Positions 1 through 15,222 of a DNA stretch of 64,000 nucleotides are shown here, one piece after another. The translations under genes and the position numbers were made by a program. Position 1 is the first letter of the stretch. Each line of letters opens with the position of its first letter. The stretch comes from Metopolophium dirhodum. Its lineage: Eukaryota; Arthropoda; Insecta; Hemiptera; Aphididae. The notes beneath the pieces are model-generated. The model worked only from the letters and a program-made list of their open reading frames with translations, made no database searches and had not been told where the DNA came from. Location of the stretch: contig NC_083561.1 in assembly GCF_019925205.1 (NCBI RefSeq), positions 10,539,217-10,603,216 on the forward strand, read 5' to 3'.

Positions 1-1172
1 ATACACACATATATTTATGTTTCAAGGTGGCCGCAGCTACGGTATATTATTATGTTTAGATACCTATACCAATATTAAACTGCCCAATGTTTCTAAAACG
101 ATAAAACCACAATGCTCATGAGCTTGTTTCAAAACACCATGCATCATGTTGGTGTATATATTACACATTATATCAACATAATATATAGCACATTTAATAA
201 GTGCGTATATTACCTTTATATATATATATATATATATTATATGTAAGTGTAAGGAAAAAAAACATCGGCCATCGGTCGCGGCACATTTCACGTCCGAATT
301 TCCAATCGCAATCATCGTCGAGATATAAAACGTGAAAGTCACTCGGAAATTCGAAAAATGTGATACGTACAATTACATATAATATATATTATATACAGGT
401 ATTATACATAAAAGAAATAAGAAAAAAATGGCAAAAATAAGTAATATACTGAAATACGCGAGCAGCTCGACGGAGTCGTTTACGCGGGTATATTATAGGT
501 AGGTAGCTATATAGGAGGTATAAGGTATTTATTTTATATTATACCTAGTACCTACCGTCAAGACGATCAATTTTACGAGAATCGACAGTAATAATACACC
601 TTCAATTCGTACTGCTGCCCGATATTATATAGGCGTGTCCAGATTATTAAATTTTTTTTTTGCAAATCACGCACAGTGAATACGTTACATGTACAATAGT
701 AGAATTAGTGAAATGAAGGCTGCTATTGTACGAAGGCCACCTGCACCCCAAAACACCCCGTACGTTGGTTTCGCATTCCTTCGCGAAAAAGGTTCGAAGG
801 CGCTCTTCAAGCTTCGCAGATTATTCAGCATGGACAACGTGTTATATATATATATATATACGCTTTTTAACAGTGGTGGATTTTTATCATTCGCTATTTG
901 TGGTTGTGTGGGGAGGGGAATTAAAACCCAAAAAAATATTTTTTTCTTATAGTACGTTAATAATTAAGCGACTGCACCCTATATGCTGCCCCATATTTTA
1001 GGAATTTTATATAAATAATTTCAACATGAATTAAGTTTAGTCTAAAGAAACTGTATGGGTACCATTTAAGTACCTAGTTAAATATAAAGTATAATATTAT
1101 ACCTACTGCATTTTCAAATTCTAAAATATACTGATTAAAAGGTATAAACGAGTATTTGCATCAGTATAAATT
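1..1172. other. AT-rich intergenic DNA with TA microsatellites
   Basis: Contains (TA)n at about 217-237 and 843-860. Short open frames overlap the microsatellites and have no exon-like boundaries. I see no gene. Confidence 0.7.
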
Positions 1173-1344
1173 CAGTGGCGTAGATATGATTTCTGAAAGG
1201 GGGGGATCAAAAAAAAACACGACATAACTAAATGGGAGGGAAAAATTGGAAAACCACCCACCCTCTCAAAACTTTTTACGAAGGTAATAAAAAGCCAATG
1301 AAGGGATCTGACTCTCCACGTCTCCGTCCCTGTCTACGCCACTG
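1173..1344. mobile_element. Small MITE-like element with 12-bp terminal inverted repeats
   Basis: The ends CAGTGGCGTAGA and TCTACGCCACTG are exact inverted repeats 172 bases apart. The interior is G-run and A-run rich with no coding capacity. A related single end (CAGTGGCGTA) occurs near 57,622. No clear target-site duplication is visible. Confidence 0.6.
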
Positions 1345-4300
1345 AGTATAATAATATAATGTTATAGGTACAGATAGGCAGGTACATTTTCAAAATGTAA
1401 AATATATATTTTCAATTAGAAAATTAATAAATCAGTATTCACGTACATTGTACATTTTTTTTTCTTTACGAAAAATGTTTCCCCTCCCACCACCAGATAT
1501 CTATGGGCTGCACGATCATGCGACTAACTGGTTATTATAATTTCTTAGCCGCATATTTTTGCACAAGTGCTAGGTAGGTGTAGGTATTTACGTATTTACG
1601 GTATTTGTATTAATAATATATAATATGTCGATACATATAGGTGCCAGCTACAACAGGTGCGCGATTATAATGTTATAGTCTATATTCTATACGTCGGTGC
1701 AGACTGCAGTGCATGTTATTAAAGTGGCGACTAGGAAGCCATCGTCGGACCGTTTAAAAATATCGCCGAACGAAAACGGTCGCTGACCAAACGCGTAATA
1801 ACGCGTAATATGATAATACCACTCAGATATTAGTGCAACAACAGTGTATAATGTATGAATAACGATAATAATAATTATAATATATACATAGCGGAGCGAA
1901 CGTAACGGGTTTCGCGTCCTTCCGATCGACTCAAATCGGAAGCGACGATCGTCGGCATCGATCGGCGCGCAAAAAACGTATATTATATTTTGTATACAGA
2001 TAATATATAATAATATAAACTACTTAATAAATCTGCACACATCCCGTTCGACCGAGCGATGTATCACGCAGTGCGGCGGTGCTCCGGGTAATTCGTGACC
2101 TATATATTCATACATCTGTAAATGTATACATTATAAATTATATATAGTAATAACGATGATACGAGAATTACTATTTGTAAGTACTAAGCCTGCTGCAGTG
2201 TGGGTTGTATGAATTATAATTTTATTTTAAATAGACGCTCGCGAGAACAACGTACGATAATACTCGTCACAATCATATAACGTTTTATACTCATGTGCTT
2301 TACGGATTATTGTGGCCATATAATATTATTATAATATGTTGCTGCAGCATGTACGGATTGTTCCGACGAAATACATTCGTCGGGTCAGCGGACGCGTGCA
2401 CGTTATGTATTGGTAAATTGTACGTGATCGATTGCATACGATATTATTATAATGGAAACGATTTCGGACTTTAAAACCGTCGGGAGCGATTCCGTTCGGT
2501 ATATATTGGCACCAATTACAGTAAGCATTTTTTTTTTTGTACCTAGGTACTAGGTAATAGTTAATAGTTTTTATGCATTACGCATATATTTCTCCTAACT
2601 TTCTCCTACGGGTTGTAGACAGTGTTCTACTATATACTTGTAAAAAATATCAGGGGACTAATAATCCCCCCCCCCCCCCACGCCAAGAAATTTGCCTATT
2701 TCCCCAGGCGGGGGCTGGTTATAAAATTTGAAAATCACGGGTATACGTGTACATTGTACACACAACCGTGTGTGTATGCGTATATATTATAACAGTCATG
2801 CGTACTGACTATATTTTATATTTCCACGCCAGCGTGCCAGTGGATAACATAATATTTTCATCGACGGTGAGACTTCAATGGAAATCGGGTATCCATCACA
2901 TTAGACCTGCCAATAAGCATAGATATTGTCGTTTTCCAATGCGGTTGATCGTCGAGGTCGATCGTTTGAATACTGCAGTCTTAAACCGATCCAGTCGACG
3001 AGGTTCGCCGTTTCGAACATTAAAATTAGTGCGATGACGATATTAATGTCAATAATTAAGACAAGGCCACGACTGTATAAATTATAAGAAAAACAAAAAC
3101 GTTAGTAAAAATATATAATAATAATTAAGGCCGAGCAGAAACTTCTACTCTATGGCTTTTATATAAATTATTATTATATACTGATACCTATCGGAAAACG
3201 TAAAAGTGTAATTCATTATATTTGTTAGTACAATAGTTTTTAGCGTCCTCAAATGTTAACGTTATAGATAATACAAGTAAGTTTGAGTACTTGAACCTCG
3301 AGCAACAGAATATTACGAAGACACAAATCATTTGTCCGTTTATTGATATCACAGGAGCCCAGCTGGCTGGTACGTGTAGAGAAAATAACGTTTTTGCGCG
3401 CAAATTGATTTTCTCCGTGCTCCGCTGTAAAATACAATACGCGAGTTCACATCATTATCTTTTTCGTCCGATAACGCGTTATTATTATTGTTTACGTGTA
3501 TAATAATATAATATATATTGTTATTATGTTTTATATATTGCACTTACGCAGTTACGCGTGTGTCCGCAACCGCTCATCAAATTGTTTAGAAAACGCATTT
3601 CCTCCGAGAAATCATATACATATACCTACCTGCATACATATATACATACGGTTTTGATAAAACGACGAGAATCGTATTTCTATCTGCTCGTCCGAAACCA
3701 TAATATTCGTAGAGTATTATATATTATATAGGTTCATAGAGTCTAGAGAGGTTAGAGATACCTACGATATATCACGAGAACATCTAACATGGTCGCTCAG
3801 AGGTACACACACGCCTTCTTATTATTATAATATCGTTTATCGTATACACATAATATTATGATATAGGTATACGTCCCACGGCTCGTGCGGTGTCATATTA
3901 TTATCATTATCGCTATATCCGATCGTAAACGTCTGCGTACGACTTAATTTATTAAAACACACGATAGGTACGACCATTTAATGGGCATATACACTGCTGT
4001 ATGTATTATAGCTTCAAAATATGTCGTATTTACAGACGACACATATATGGACACCGGCGGGGTAAAAAAGAAATCCTTTTCTAACCTTGAAACCAATATA
4101 TATATATATTATATTGTAGTCAAGTTTAATGATTTCATTATATAGATAGCACATACTATTATCAATTATCATTGTGATTAATTTTCTACGCGTGGTATTA
4201 TTTTCTTTTTTTCTTCAAAAATTAACTGCAGACCGTTTGTCATTTATGTCAGCATATGTATACCTATAACTACTTTCCGACTGTAATTATGTTATTACTT

Positions 4301-7300
4301 TGCAGCTAATACGATTTTGCAACGGAGAGTATATGGGAAATTCGGAAAACACGAGAATAATATTATATTATTCAACATAATTTAAAATATTGTGTATCTA
4401 CTGTTATCATTATAATATTAACTATACTGCAATTTTAATATTTTATTTTATTGTTTTTAACTTTTGATTTTACTGCCGTTACGATAAAGCGGTGCATTAT
4501 CGTCTCCGGTGGGGCGAGTGTAATATTGTAGTGAAATTATAATTTACCTGATCTTGATATCACTTTTGCTTTTTGGCTGATTTTGGCGGGATAATCGAAC
4601 GCCGGCAGTGCCCAGCTTTCTCGGTGTTTCCGTTCTAAACAAGGGCATTCGAAACCTACGTCGAGTTCATTACCGGTCGAAGACACGAAACAATCGGTAG
4701 GTCCTGTGGCACTGGACTTTCACTGTTTCCGACGGAATGTATATATGCAACTAAACGTACATGTATACGCCGTATCAGAATATTATGATTTGTACACAGT
4801 GGAGGAATTTATTGGTTTTGAAATGTATTGGAAACAGTTTTTTTTTATTGAAATAAAGGGTGATTAATGATATAATACAGCGATGAATTTTGTAAGTAGG
4901 TATATGTATAATATAGTACATGTATAATCGATTAAACAATGAACATGCGAAGCTTATTTAGATGTCATAGAAAATTATAAAACACATTAATAAATACTGG
5001 TGTGGTCATCAATAAACTTTTTTGACTTTCTTCGTTTAATGAAATAATTAAAGATGTGAAGAATGTTTTCATCATTGCGATTTCAATTTTTTCTTTCTCA
5101 CGCATTTTTTAATCACGTATTATCTGAATAAAAAAAAATCAATAAACAAAAACAATATAGATAACTATATATGGTTTAAATTACAGAATGAGTTACTCAA
5201 ACTATTCATCATAATATAACTATAGTATATAGCTGAAATAATCTTTCCTTTTTAACTATACCCTATATATTCCATCTCATAGTTTAAATTTACGTAAAAA
5301 AAAGAAATAACATTCAGTACCTTTATTTAGCTTGATTGTTTTTAGGTCAAAGCCATTTTTCTCCAAAAATGAGATACCATATTCTTCCGTTTTTAAATAA
5401 CAGATCGTCACTCTTTTATTAATTCAAATGAGTGCCTATCATTGTCCGACCAAGAATATTGTTCTATATATTTTTATGCAAAGATAAACATAAATTATGA
5501 ATTAAATGAAAATTAAAAACCATTGTGATAAATTATAACAAAATGTGTATTTTTATAACAATTTCTTACTAGGTATAATAACTTAAAATTAAAATTTTAT
5601 TTTTTTGGTATCGTAATATTTTAATTACATATATTGTATATTTGGGTCATAATTTCATACATAAGACAAATAAAATAAATATTATATGATTAAAAGCTGG
5701 TGGAAAATAGACGTGATTCTAATATAAAAAAGTGTGGAGGAAAATGGAAAGTATATTTCTTTTTTCTCGGAGAAAAATTAATTGTGCGCCCTATGTTTCC
5801 CTCCTGGAGGTTGGCATCGTCAACTTTTTGTTTTGTTTGATTTGTAATTTCTTCTATGCTTTCGTTATATTTAAAACCATTTCAAAAATGAAAGCACAAA
5901 ATGTATTCATTGCACTATACACTAGTGTTACTAATTAGGTACATATATAATATGATGGATAAGTTTTGTGATTTGTCTAGGTACCCTTAAAATAAATATT
6001 TATTCTAATAGTATAATAAAAAACGAACATTTAATACCATAAAACAAAAACATTTTCAACACATTTCATATTTTCATATTGTTAAATTTGGATGTTCTAT
6101 CGAAAATGAATACTAATAATTTTAAGTGTTCGCTAATGTATTTCGGCGGTGAATAATTAATAAACTAAATATTTACTTTAATTAATAAACGCTAAACAGT
6201 AATTTTAGAGACAAACCAGATGAAAAAAATTAAAGATATATATTATGTTAAGTACACTAACCCTGAACAGGTACACTACATTGATAAATATAGTATTAAA
6301 TGTTAAATTAAAATATATATCAACTATGTATTTAAAAACCGGATTATTGAATTCCGTATTATATTTTTGATTTTGTTTTCCATTTTTAAACTTATATAAT
6401 TATATAATTTAAATCAGCATACCTTCAGCCTTGTCATGTTAAAAAAAAATATTAAAAATGTTGAATTACAATTTTTCTTTATGAGACCTGCTTTTACATA
6501 AAGAAAAAAAATTCAATCAGATAGTAGATATTATACTAGTATACAATTTACAGTTTACATTTTACACTATATGAATACGTTAAATCGAATTATTTTCACC
6601 AATTTGTATCTTTTTGTGTGACTGCTGTATAATTTTGAAATTATCGGACAACTACGATCTTCGCGTTCAGAAAAAAAATTACGATAACCGGCTCATTTAG
6701 ATAATATTTTAATATCTCTTGCTCGGCATGCATAATAATATACACACGGCGATACATATTATATATACGCGATAATACCGTAATAATAATGGTACGATGA
6801 CCGGATGAATGCGAAAGTGGTTCGGCGACCCACACGATCTGGTTCGCCCCGAGGGTTGTATTATAGGTACGCACGTGCAGTTATAATAGGAGGAATTCGT
6901 GAGAAAGTGAAAACGCCGCCACCGATACACATTTAAATACCTGCAGCATGTGATTAATTAACGAAAATCGAAAAATGTTATGTTTACAGTATGATATACT
7001 GTAGAATATGACGTTCGCATACGTGCCGCCAAGGCCATTTAATATAAAAATTATGCTGATCGATGAAAAAATATTATCTCCTTACGTAATTATATTTCCG
7101 CACGAGAGTGTTATACATTATTTTAAAACACATTATTACAATATAATGTTTTCAAAACGTATGCCAAGAAAATTCTATAAAACAAACCAATATAAAAGTG
7201 GTCTGTTTAGACGGTCGTTATTGTGATATGGTAAATCATAAATTACAACCCAATTGATATAAATGAGATAATAATAATTTATTGTCAACCTTTCATCATT

Positions 7301-9623
7301 AACTGTTTAAAATGTATATGATTGTACTGAATGGGATCCGTCCTAATTCATAAACGATGCGGATAGTTAACGTTTGTCGTAGTAATTATGTTCCTCGTCC
7401 GTCATTGTGAAATAATACACATTACTTAATTCGTAATCTTAAACCGTTTCCTTTTCAAATTGTTGGTCTGCCGTATGTAACTTTCGAAAATTAACTAAAA
7501 TCGGTAACATGTGATGGTAAGTTATTTTATGAGTAATGACCATGTGAGCGAACTCATTACAACGTGCTTTCAAAACCTTTTAACCAAAATATATAACATA
7601 CACTGCAGTAATATATAATATTAAATAGATTTATATGTATATAATATATATGCGTGCATTATATTGATCGAACCATCATGTAAATTTACATCCTTAAGAA
7701 TGTGCATTATCATTGTACGTTGTGCATTAAACTCGTTTCATTATTCCATTTTAAAATATCATTGGTAAAATGTAAATATATTATAGGTAGGCAATAGGTA
7801 TAGGTAGGTAGTACAACCCATATAATAATAATATGTATGTGTCTATACCTATAATAGTGCGTTACACGCTTTTATGCCGATTGCTATAGCATCTGATGGG
7901 CCATTAAAATACGTTGTTCATGGTTGAGATTTAACAATAAGAGAAAATGTCCAGCTAGAAAACACGAGTCGTTAATAAGTGCCGCACCTTTGTCCCGGCG
8001 GACTTCTATTGACATTTTAAAATGCAAAGAGGCGCAGTGCGTACCTATAGCATAATTATATAATATGAATACATACGGAATGAAATAGTCCTTTCGCCGT
8101 GTTTCCAGGTAAAGGACCAGGCCTAGAATCAACGAGGGAGCAACAATATAATTCGTACCTACGCGTGCAGTTAACAAACAGTAATACGCCGTATAATAAT
8201 ATAAGTATAATACAGTGATCATGTTTAAATATTAATAACACGATTTAAGTTAGTACTATCTCAAATCGTGTTAATAACTAATAAGGTATGAATCCGTGGA
8301 GCCATATTATATTCAGGCGAAGAAACTACGCACATTTTATGGAAATACTTTTTTTTTAACCTGTTTACTGTTTATTCCATCATTTTTTCACCGGACAAAT
8401 AGATTTTCTATTTTGAGCAGCAATAAAGCCTACTTTTATGATTAAAATTTGTATTTTCAAAGACGATTAGAAATCTTCTACTATCATTCCAATCAGTCCA
8501 AAATATACATTAAGCACGTTGCAGTTTTACAAATTAGTCATAGCCGGAAACTGATTTTACATACATGATATCGTGTCGACTTACTTGCCTCATTTTATAA
8601 TACAAAAAAACAAGGTCGACTTGTCAATTATTGTTCTCATTCGAATTCAATTATTGTCGTCGAAACTTTTTAAGAATACCTAGGTATTCGATAATAAAAC
8701 AAATTTTCATCTTCATACTCATTAAGAACATGTTATTGGTACACGTCAGATGTATTATAATGCACAATCGCGTAATCAAATAAACATTTATACGAACATA
8801 CGATATCAATTCATAAGTGATATATATAGCTATATAGATTTATCATTTTATAACGATTACTTTTAAGAGTGTTGTTGATTATCGATGAAGCCATGCAGAA
8901 GTTTGTTTAACGAGATTTATGAGTAAAGCCTCATATTATATAACTCAAGAGTCAAGGATACATTTTATTCGCATCATGGACGTTATTGTTATACCTCCGT
9001 TTATAAAATGATTAACAAACTAAAGTATGTCTAATTGATTTCAAATTTAACAGTTAAAAATACTTTATACCTTGTAATGTTTAGACGTGCGTTTCTATAA
9101 CAGATAATGTTATAATAGTAACATGTAATAACTAATAAGTAATAACAATGTTTACATCGTGGTTTACAATAAGTAGTAAATACACCAGTGTGGATTGCTC
9201 AATAAATTCTAAGTTATTACTTTATTATTTATTACTTTTAACACTTACGTCGTACTATTCTTACGTCTTTATTGTTTTCAACGTTCCACTAAAAAATCGA
9301 AAAAAAAACGTTAAATATATTATTTTATGTTATTGAGGAAAAATATTTTTGCCTTATACCTAACATTAAAATGAAAATAATATACACCAGTGTATTATTA
9401 ATACACATTTTTGCAATTTGTGAGAAAAAGAAATTATTACTTTTAACCGGGTGAGGTGCATTTATATAAGAATGGTCTTTACAATATGCCGTACACCTAT
9501 ATGATGATGTACCTTAAAATTATTGTAACTGTTATACTGCGTAAAGTGCAAATACTTTACCTCATCACACCGTAATTGTATATATTATATAGATTCATCT
9601 ATATAGGTATAGGTACGTATAGA
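1345..9623. other. AT-rich intergenic DNA
   Basis: No supported gene. It has a GC-richer islet around 1,900-2,100, a C14 run at 2,666-2,679, a candidate small coding start at 2,452-2,520 (listed separately) and an 11-bp-stem inverted repeat near 8,236-8,273. The remaining open frames are short and A/T-driven. Confidence 0.6.
2452..2520 (+). other. Candidate first coding exon (23 codons), uncertain
   Basis: An ATG opens METISDFKTVGSDSVRYILA and runs 23 codons to a good donor (ACA|GTAAGC followed by a T-run). Codon composition is more balanced than in the neighbouring DNA. No downstream partner exon was identified, so it may be chance. Confidence 0.15.
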
Positions 9624-10328
9624 CAGAGCGATTCACCAAGCATGTTTACCCCCATTTTGCCTTTAATAATGCATTTATAAACTAATTTTTGGAACTTTAA
9701 ATATACTTAAGAGGTTTTAGACCATTTAGGAAGTGTCATGTGGCGATACCAACTTCTTTTTTTTTATATGAGAATCGTACCATTTTTTCCTATACATTGT
9801 TAATCAGATAACTTTCTTTAAGTTTCTATGTATCTAATCGAAATTCAAAGGTTTGACCAGTAGTTTTGATAATGATATGAGAGTTAAGGTGATTTAAAAA
9901 TTTTAGTTATCTTAATCCGTAAAAATTTTCAGAGAGTAATAAATACCTGATCCAATATTACATATATTTTATATTTCTGTAATCTTTAAGGACTATTATT
10001 ATCTTTAGTAGGTATACATTTAATAACTCAAAAACTACTAATTCAAATTTTGAATAAGATACATCAGCATTTTCAAAAAAAAAATAATTTGGTACCTAAA
10101 TAATTTATAACAAAAAAGGTAAGTTCTAATTTGAAAAAAATAAGTTTGTATCGTTCCAAGACATTAAACCTTATACCTAAAATGGTATAAAAAAATTTAA
10201 ATAAATTAAAATATTATGGTCTTTATTAAGTATACAGTATACTTGAAAAGAAAAAAATTCCAAAAATTAGAATTTTAATAAATTAATCAAAGCAAAAGTG
10301 AAAATGAGCATCCATAGTGAACTTTGTG
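9624..10328. mobile_element. Palindromic foldback element, family A, diverged copy
   Basis: Starts CAGAGCGATTCACCAAGCATG and ends in a degraded reverse-complement counterpart (AGCATCCATAGTGAACTTTG). It shares the interior phrase AAGTGTC..TGGCGATAC and AT-rich arms with the copies at 41.6 and 62.6 kb. No coding capacity. Confidence 0.6.
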
Positions 10329-13300
10329 TAATAAATACTAAATACTAGTAAAAGGTACCTATAACCTAGCACATATAATTTTAAAATATTTTTAGTAACG
10401 TTCGTTGAAAGATACAATATTTATTATATCCAGCAATGATTTACACGCCGACACATTAAAGTTTATTGCACACGTGCACCTATATAATATATACTTTAGA
10501 GGAAACACTAAAATAATTATCTACCGTGTGTCGTTGTAGGTACCTATACGAGTACCTACTATGTATTAATTTTTTTTTAATTCGTCGAATACTTGTATAT
10601 AATATGTCATAACATTTTTTACCAGTTCAATAATATAATAATACTGTATAACATTAAAATATAATATGACGTATATTTGAGTATTATACAAGTTCTAAAG
10701 TCAACACTATTTATTTTTGCGTCCAACATTAAAAGAAAAATAGAGACAAAACGGTGAGTGACAACTCTTATGGCCGTATACTACAGATAGGTAGTAGGTC
10801 AGGGTTTTCACGTGCACTGGCACTATAATTTTTCCCGAAGAAAAAAAAGAAAAAGAAATGAAAACCACGATTCGGTACAAATGTGTGTGAACCTATATCA
10901 GCTATACATTATTGTAATTTGTGGTTATCGAAAAAAGGTGTGCTTTCTATCGGGGTTTTGCCAGCGTATATTATATGCTTTGATAATGGGTTCCTACATG
11001 TGCACCGCGCAACGTTCGTAAAAAATATTAAATGTAAAAAAATAATAGCATAAGCAACTATACGCTTCTCGGGCCCGTAAACGGCGTATGCGATGATAAT
11101 ATGGTGTGTACCGTCACACAATTTTCGAGATCGACCACAACCGGGGCGAACATGCTACACTATATAACATTATAACACTGTCCGCGGCGGTCACTGTCAC
11201 ACGCGATCGGCCGTGCAGCTATATAATATATATTTCTGTATTATAATATTATAGAGGAGGTACCTTATACATTATACTTATATTTTTCGCGCGTAATTAG
11301 GTCGGACAATCGAAACCGACGTCGGTCGGTCGGTCGTGTATATATATTGTACACTATGTCGTGTGTAGTGTGTTCAACGTTATAAATTATTGTCATTGTT
11401 ATTGTCGTCGTGGTCGTTGTTGTTGTTATTATTATTAACATTATTATGCTATCTGCACGCTCATCACAGTGTATAGTTATAAGGCTACCCCCTCTCACCG
11501 AAACGCGTTGGAATGTGTCTTCAATTCGGTTCTGAAATGTATACCTATATACGGCGCCTACCTAGTACCTAGGTATATATTATACCATGTTACTATGTGC
11601 TGGTGGATGACTGACCTGGTATATTATAATGTGTCGCGAAAATATGGCGGACGTAAAAACAATCGATTTCGTTTCAAAACGAGATGATAAATTATGATAA
11701 TGGCCAATATTTGAATGTTACACGAATCGCAGCCTATTTATAGTATATGGGAGCGGGGTCAAAAAAACAAAACGTTTTAGAAATCTTTAAAATGAAAATG
11801 AACCTATAATATTTTTGCAGACGTCAATGAAGTATATTATGTTAATCGCGCAGATGCAGTCTTAGGATAAACTAATCCTGTTTTCGTGATTTACGTGGGT
11901 AATATTATGTGACTTTAATATATGTTTCCTATATTCCGAAATATGTATTGGTCAAAATGTAAACAATAAAATGATTAAAATATATTATATTAAAGTCCAA
12001 CAAATAATATGAAATTCATAAAAGGAATTAAAATGTACAATTAATATACTTACAGCTAAACTATAAACTACACATATAGGTATTACAGGTATTCCTGCAT
12101 TAGCTGTATATAACATATACATATATATATTCCCAATATATTACTATATACTCGTAACCCCGGCAACTGTAGAATAATTATATGATATATATTAATTACA
12201 AAAGGTAACATTGCGAAACTTTACTCATGAAATTTGATAATTTTGTTTTATTTATTATTCTGAGCGGACGAAACAATTGTCTTCTCGTATTATATATATA
12301 TTGACACACGTTTTTTTTTCGTAATTTACGGAGAGTTGAACGTCCGCTGCGATGTCGCGTATATATACAGTTACCACCACATCACGCGTATTATCTTTGT
12401 AATCTTAAGCGTGCTTAACAGTAAACCATGTTTATCATTTAAACGCCTTATTTATATAATAATATACATTTATACTTAATAGCCACATCATAAGCTAATT
12501 TTCATAAGTTGTTATAAATTTCAAAATAATATAGGTACTGCAGTAGCATAACTTTGAAGACAATTAACAAAAACTGCACCGTCTACTAATGTGCGACTAT
12601 TAAAGTCTCCACGAACTCAAAATTCAATTTATTGCTCTGAAAACGATTTTATAGCCATTATATTATTTATTTATTTATTTATTTATTTATTGGAATATAC
12701 GGATTACGGGCTAGGCCCTTTTTTACATATATCATAATATAGTCTACTATCCAATACAATGTTACAACTTATACTAGTTAAAATTGCATGCAATTCAAAT
12801 GGTTTCTTTTAAATTACGTAGGTACATAATATTATATTATATTTGTATTACGCGTAGGTATATTTTCGTATATCATTGTTTCTGTGAATTTTCGATGAGT
12901 AACGTCATGCGTTCTTCTTCCGGGCTCATCAGTGTTTTAATGAACGTTCTCCGACAAGTATATTAACTGTTATTCATTATTATTAATTGTAAACATCTAC
13001 TTTCACTCTCATCGTCTATAACAATAACGAATGTATTATAATAGTTCGGAAGTGTTTCAATATCCGCTCGTTCCGATGAGCCGGTCTCGCGCTCGTCTTC
13101 AAAACAAAACAAATTAAAAAAAAATTGAATTTCACACGATAAATATAGTATATATTTTCAGCTGTTTGAGGATATAAGGTTTTGATATTAAAGTTTCCGG
13201 TTACCATTACTTCGGCGTTCGGCGTCGCTGTAAAGATTTTCCTTAACACTTTATAATACTGCAGAATAACATTGTGTTTGCGATTTCTTATAAACAATCT

Positions 13301-15185
13301 TACTAGGTATATAATAATTTTAAGGAGGACTTTTTTTTTTTTTTTTTGGGTAACCCGCGGCAACATAGGCCATTGGGTGTGGGGGAGGGCACTGTAGGTT
13401 TTTATATTGGGTAGGTTGGTACACGTGTGTGTAAGGAGGACTTGTTGGTCATTATGAGTAGAACAGTTAAAAAGAAAAACAAATATCGCATTATAATAGA
13501 GATTGTATTTTTTTCTAGAGTAGGTATACCTACCTCTAATCATGATGTTATAATATTATAATATAGTATTCGTCGGCTGAAAATCGAATATTTACTCTTC
13601 GTGTTTACATATTATAGTTTTTTATCGACATCCTGCTGGTGGGCATGTATAATATTCCTACCTAACACAAGAAAAAAAACTCGCAACCGTCATGTTAGAC
13701 CATCATCATATTCACCCGTGTGTGTGTGTGGGGGGTGGACTACAATTTAATGCAAAAAATTATATCAGACACCGAAGACGGACGCCACCGTTGCCTGTAG
13801 AGGGATATGGCGTTATCGGCAGTGACACCTGCTTGCGCACGCGATAAGGTTCACCGGCGCGACGGATAACTCGAGCGGAATGATTCGGTACGCTCCACTC
13901 CCCCTACCCCACCGAAGAACGATTTGCCAGAAACCAGAGGCGACGGTGCGGTACCCGGCTGCTCATTTTTGACTCTTTAGCGGGCCAAACAGCGTCATAC
14001 GTTTCATCGTCAAGTTCACGGCTATAATATAATAGACACAGTAAATTATGTTTCTATAATTCAGTATGAACACCTCGAGTTTGCACTCATAATGTAGTAT
14101 GACTAATTCATGAATTAAAATCGTTTTCGACAGTTAGTAATTTGCTTTTAAAATATAAGTTATGAAAATGGAGCTATTATACGTGCGCTAGTTCTAGTAG
14201 AAAAGGCTGAAATTGAGGCAGTCTAAATAATAAGGTAGGATATTATAATATTATTTAAATTTACTGGGTCTCTGTGTTTATGTATGGTACAATCAATTAA
14301 AGTTCATTAAAATAAATTATTATTAAAGAATTATCATTTATCAATTATTATTAATAATCTTAACAAATAACGTTTCGATTAGTATTATTTTACAATAATT
14401 TTTCATTAATGATAATTGGAATTTTTTTTCATACGTTTGTGTACCTATATGAGTTCATACAGTTGTCTAATATTGCAACAGAAATAGAACTTGGGTAAAT
14501 TAAAAAATTTAATTAATATAATATATTATATACATTTATTTGTATATATAGAAGGCTATATCTGCCTATATATTACCTTATTCGTGGTTTATTACAGTTT
14601 TATTTATATGTTTCCATCTCATATTCTCACCGTTACATATAAATATTTAACACAAGATGGTATTAATTTAAAATTTAATTCATTGATAACTCCTAAACTC
14701 CGTAAGGGGTTTGATAATTTTTTTCTAAAATTTAATTTACATTTTACAAATCATTTTCTTTTAAAAAGTTAAAACTTTTTTAGTTCTTGAATTTATTATT
14801 ACTGTTTTGATGTACTTGGCAGCTGACTTAGTACTGAAACCTTATGTGAAGCATCACACATGATGACTGATGATGGTACCATATCCACCGCATGGTAGTT
14901 ATAGAAGAAAATACGTATTGTGTATTGTATAATGGGTCATTATTATTCATGATATCGTGTGATGCCGATGTTTGCAGGATGAAATTTCACGTTGCGGACC
15001 GTACCGGTTATGGTTAGATGTATTTTCAATTGTAATTATATAGAATCTTTTAATTAAACGTTACGGATTTTCATTTTCATAATCCTGTCGTTTGGCATGG
15101 AGAAATCTTACATAATATAGTATTTAAATTTTATATCTAATCTATAGGTACTTTTGATATAGTCGATTTCGTTTCACCAACCTAG

Positions 15186-15187
<2 letters not shown>

Positions 15188-15221
<34 letters not shown>

Positions 15222-15222
15222 T
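15188..15222. repeat. (TAA)n microsatellite
   Basis: About 11 uninterrupted TAA units, followed by a broken tail. Confidence 0.9.

Noticed and set aside
10080..10125. GTAAGT donor-like site
   Set aside because: It lies inside a family A repeat copy with no exon-like sequence before it.
13016..13543. 175-codon minus-strand frame
   Set aside because: It crosses an A18/T18 tract that creates a poly-Lys run, and has no consistent composition or recognisable domain. It is long, but most likely chance; transcription data would be needed to revive it.
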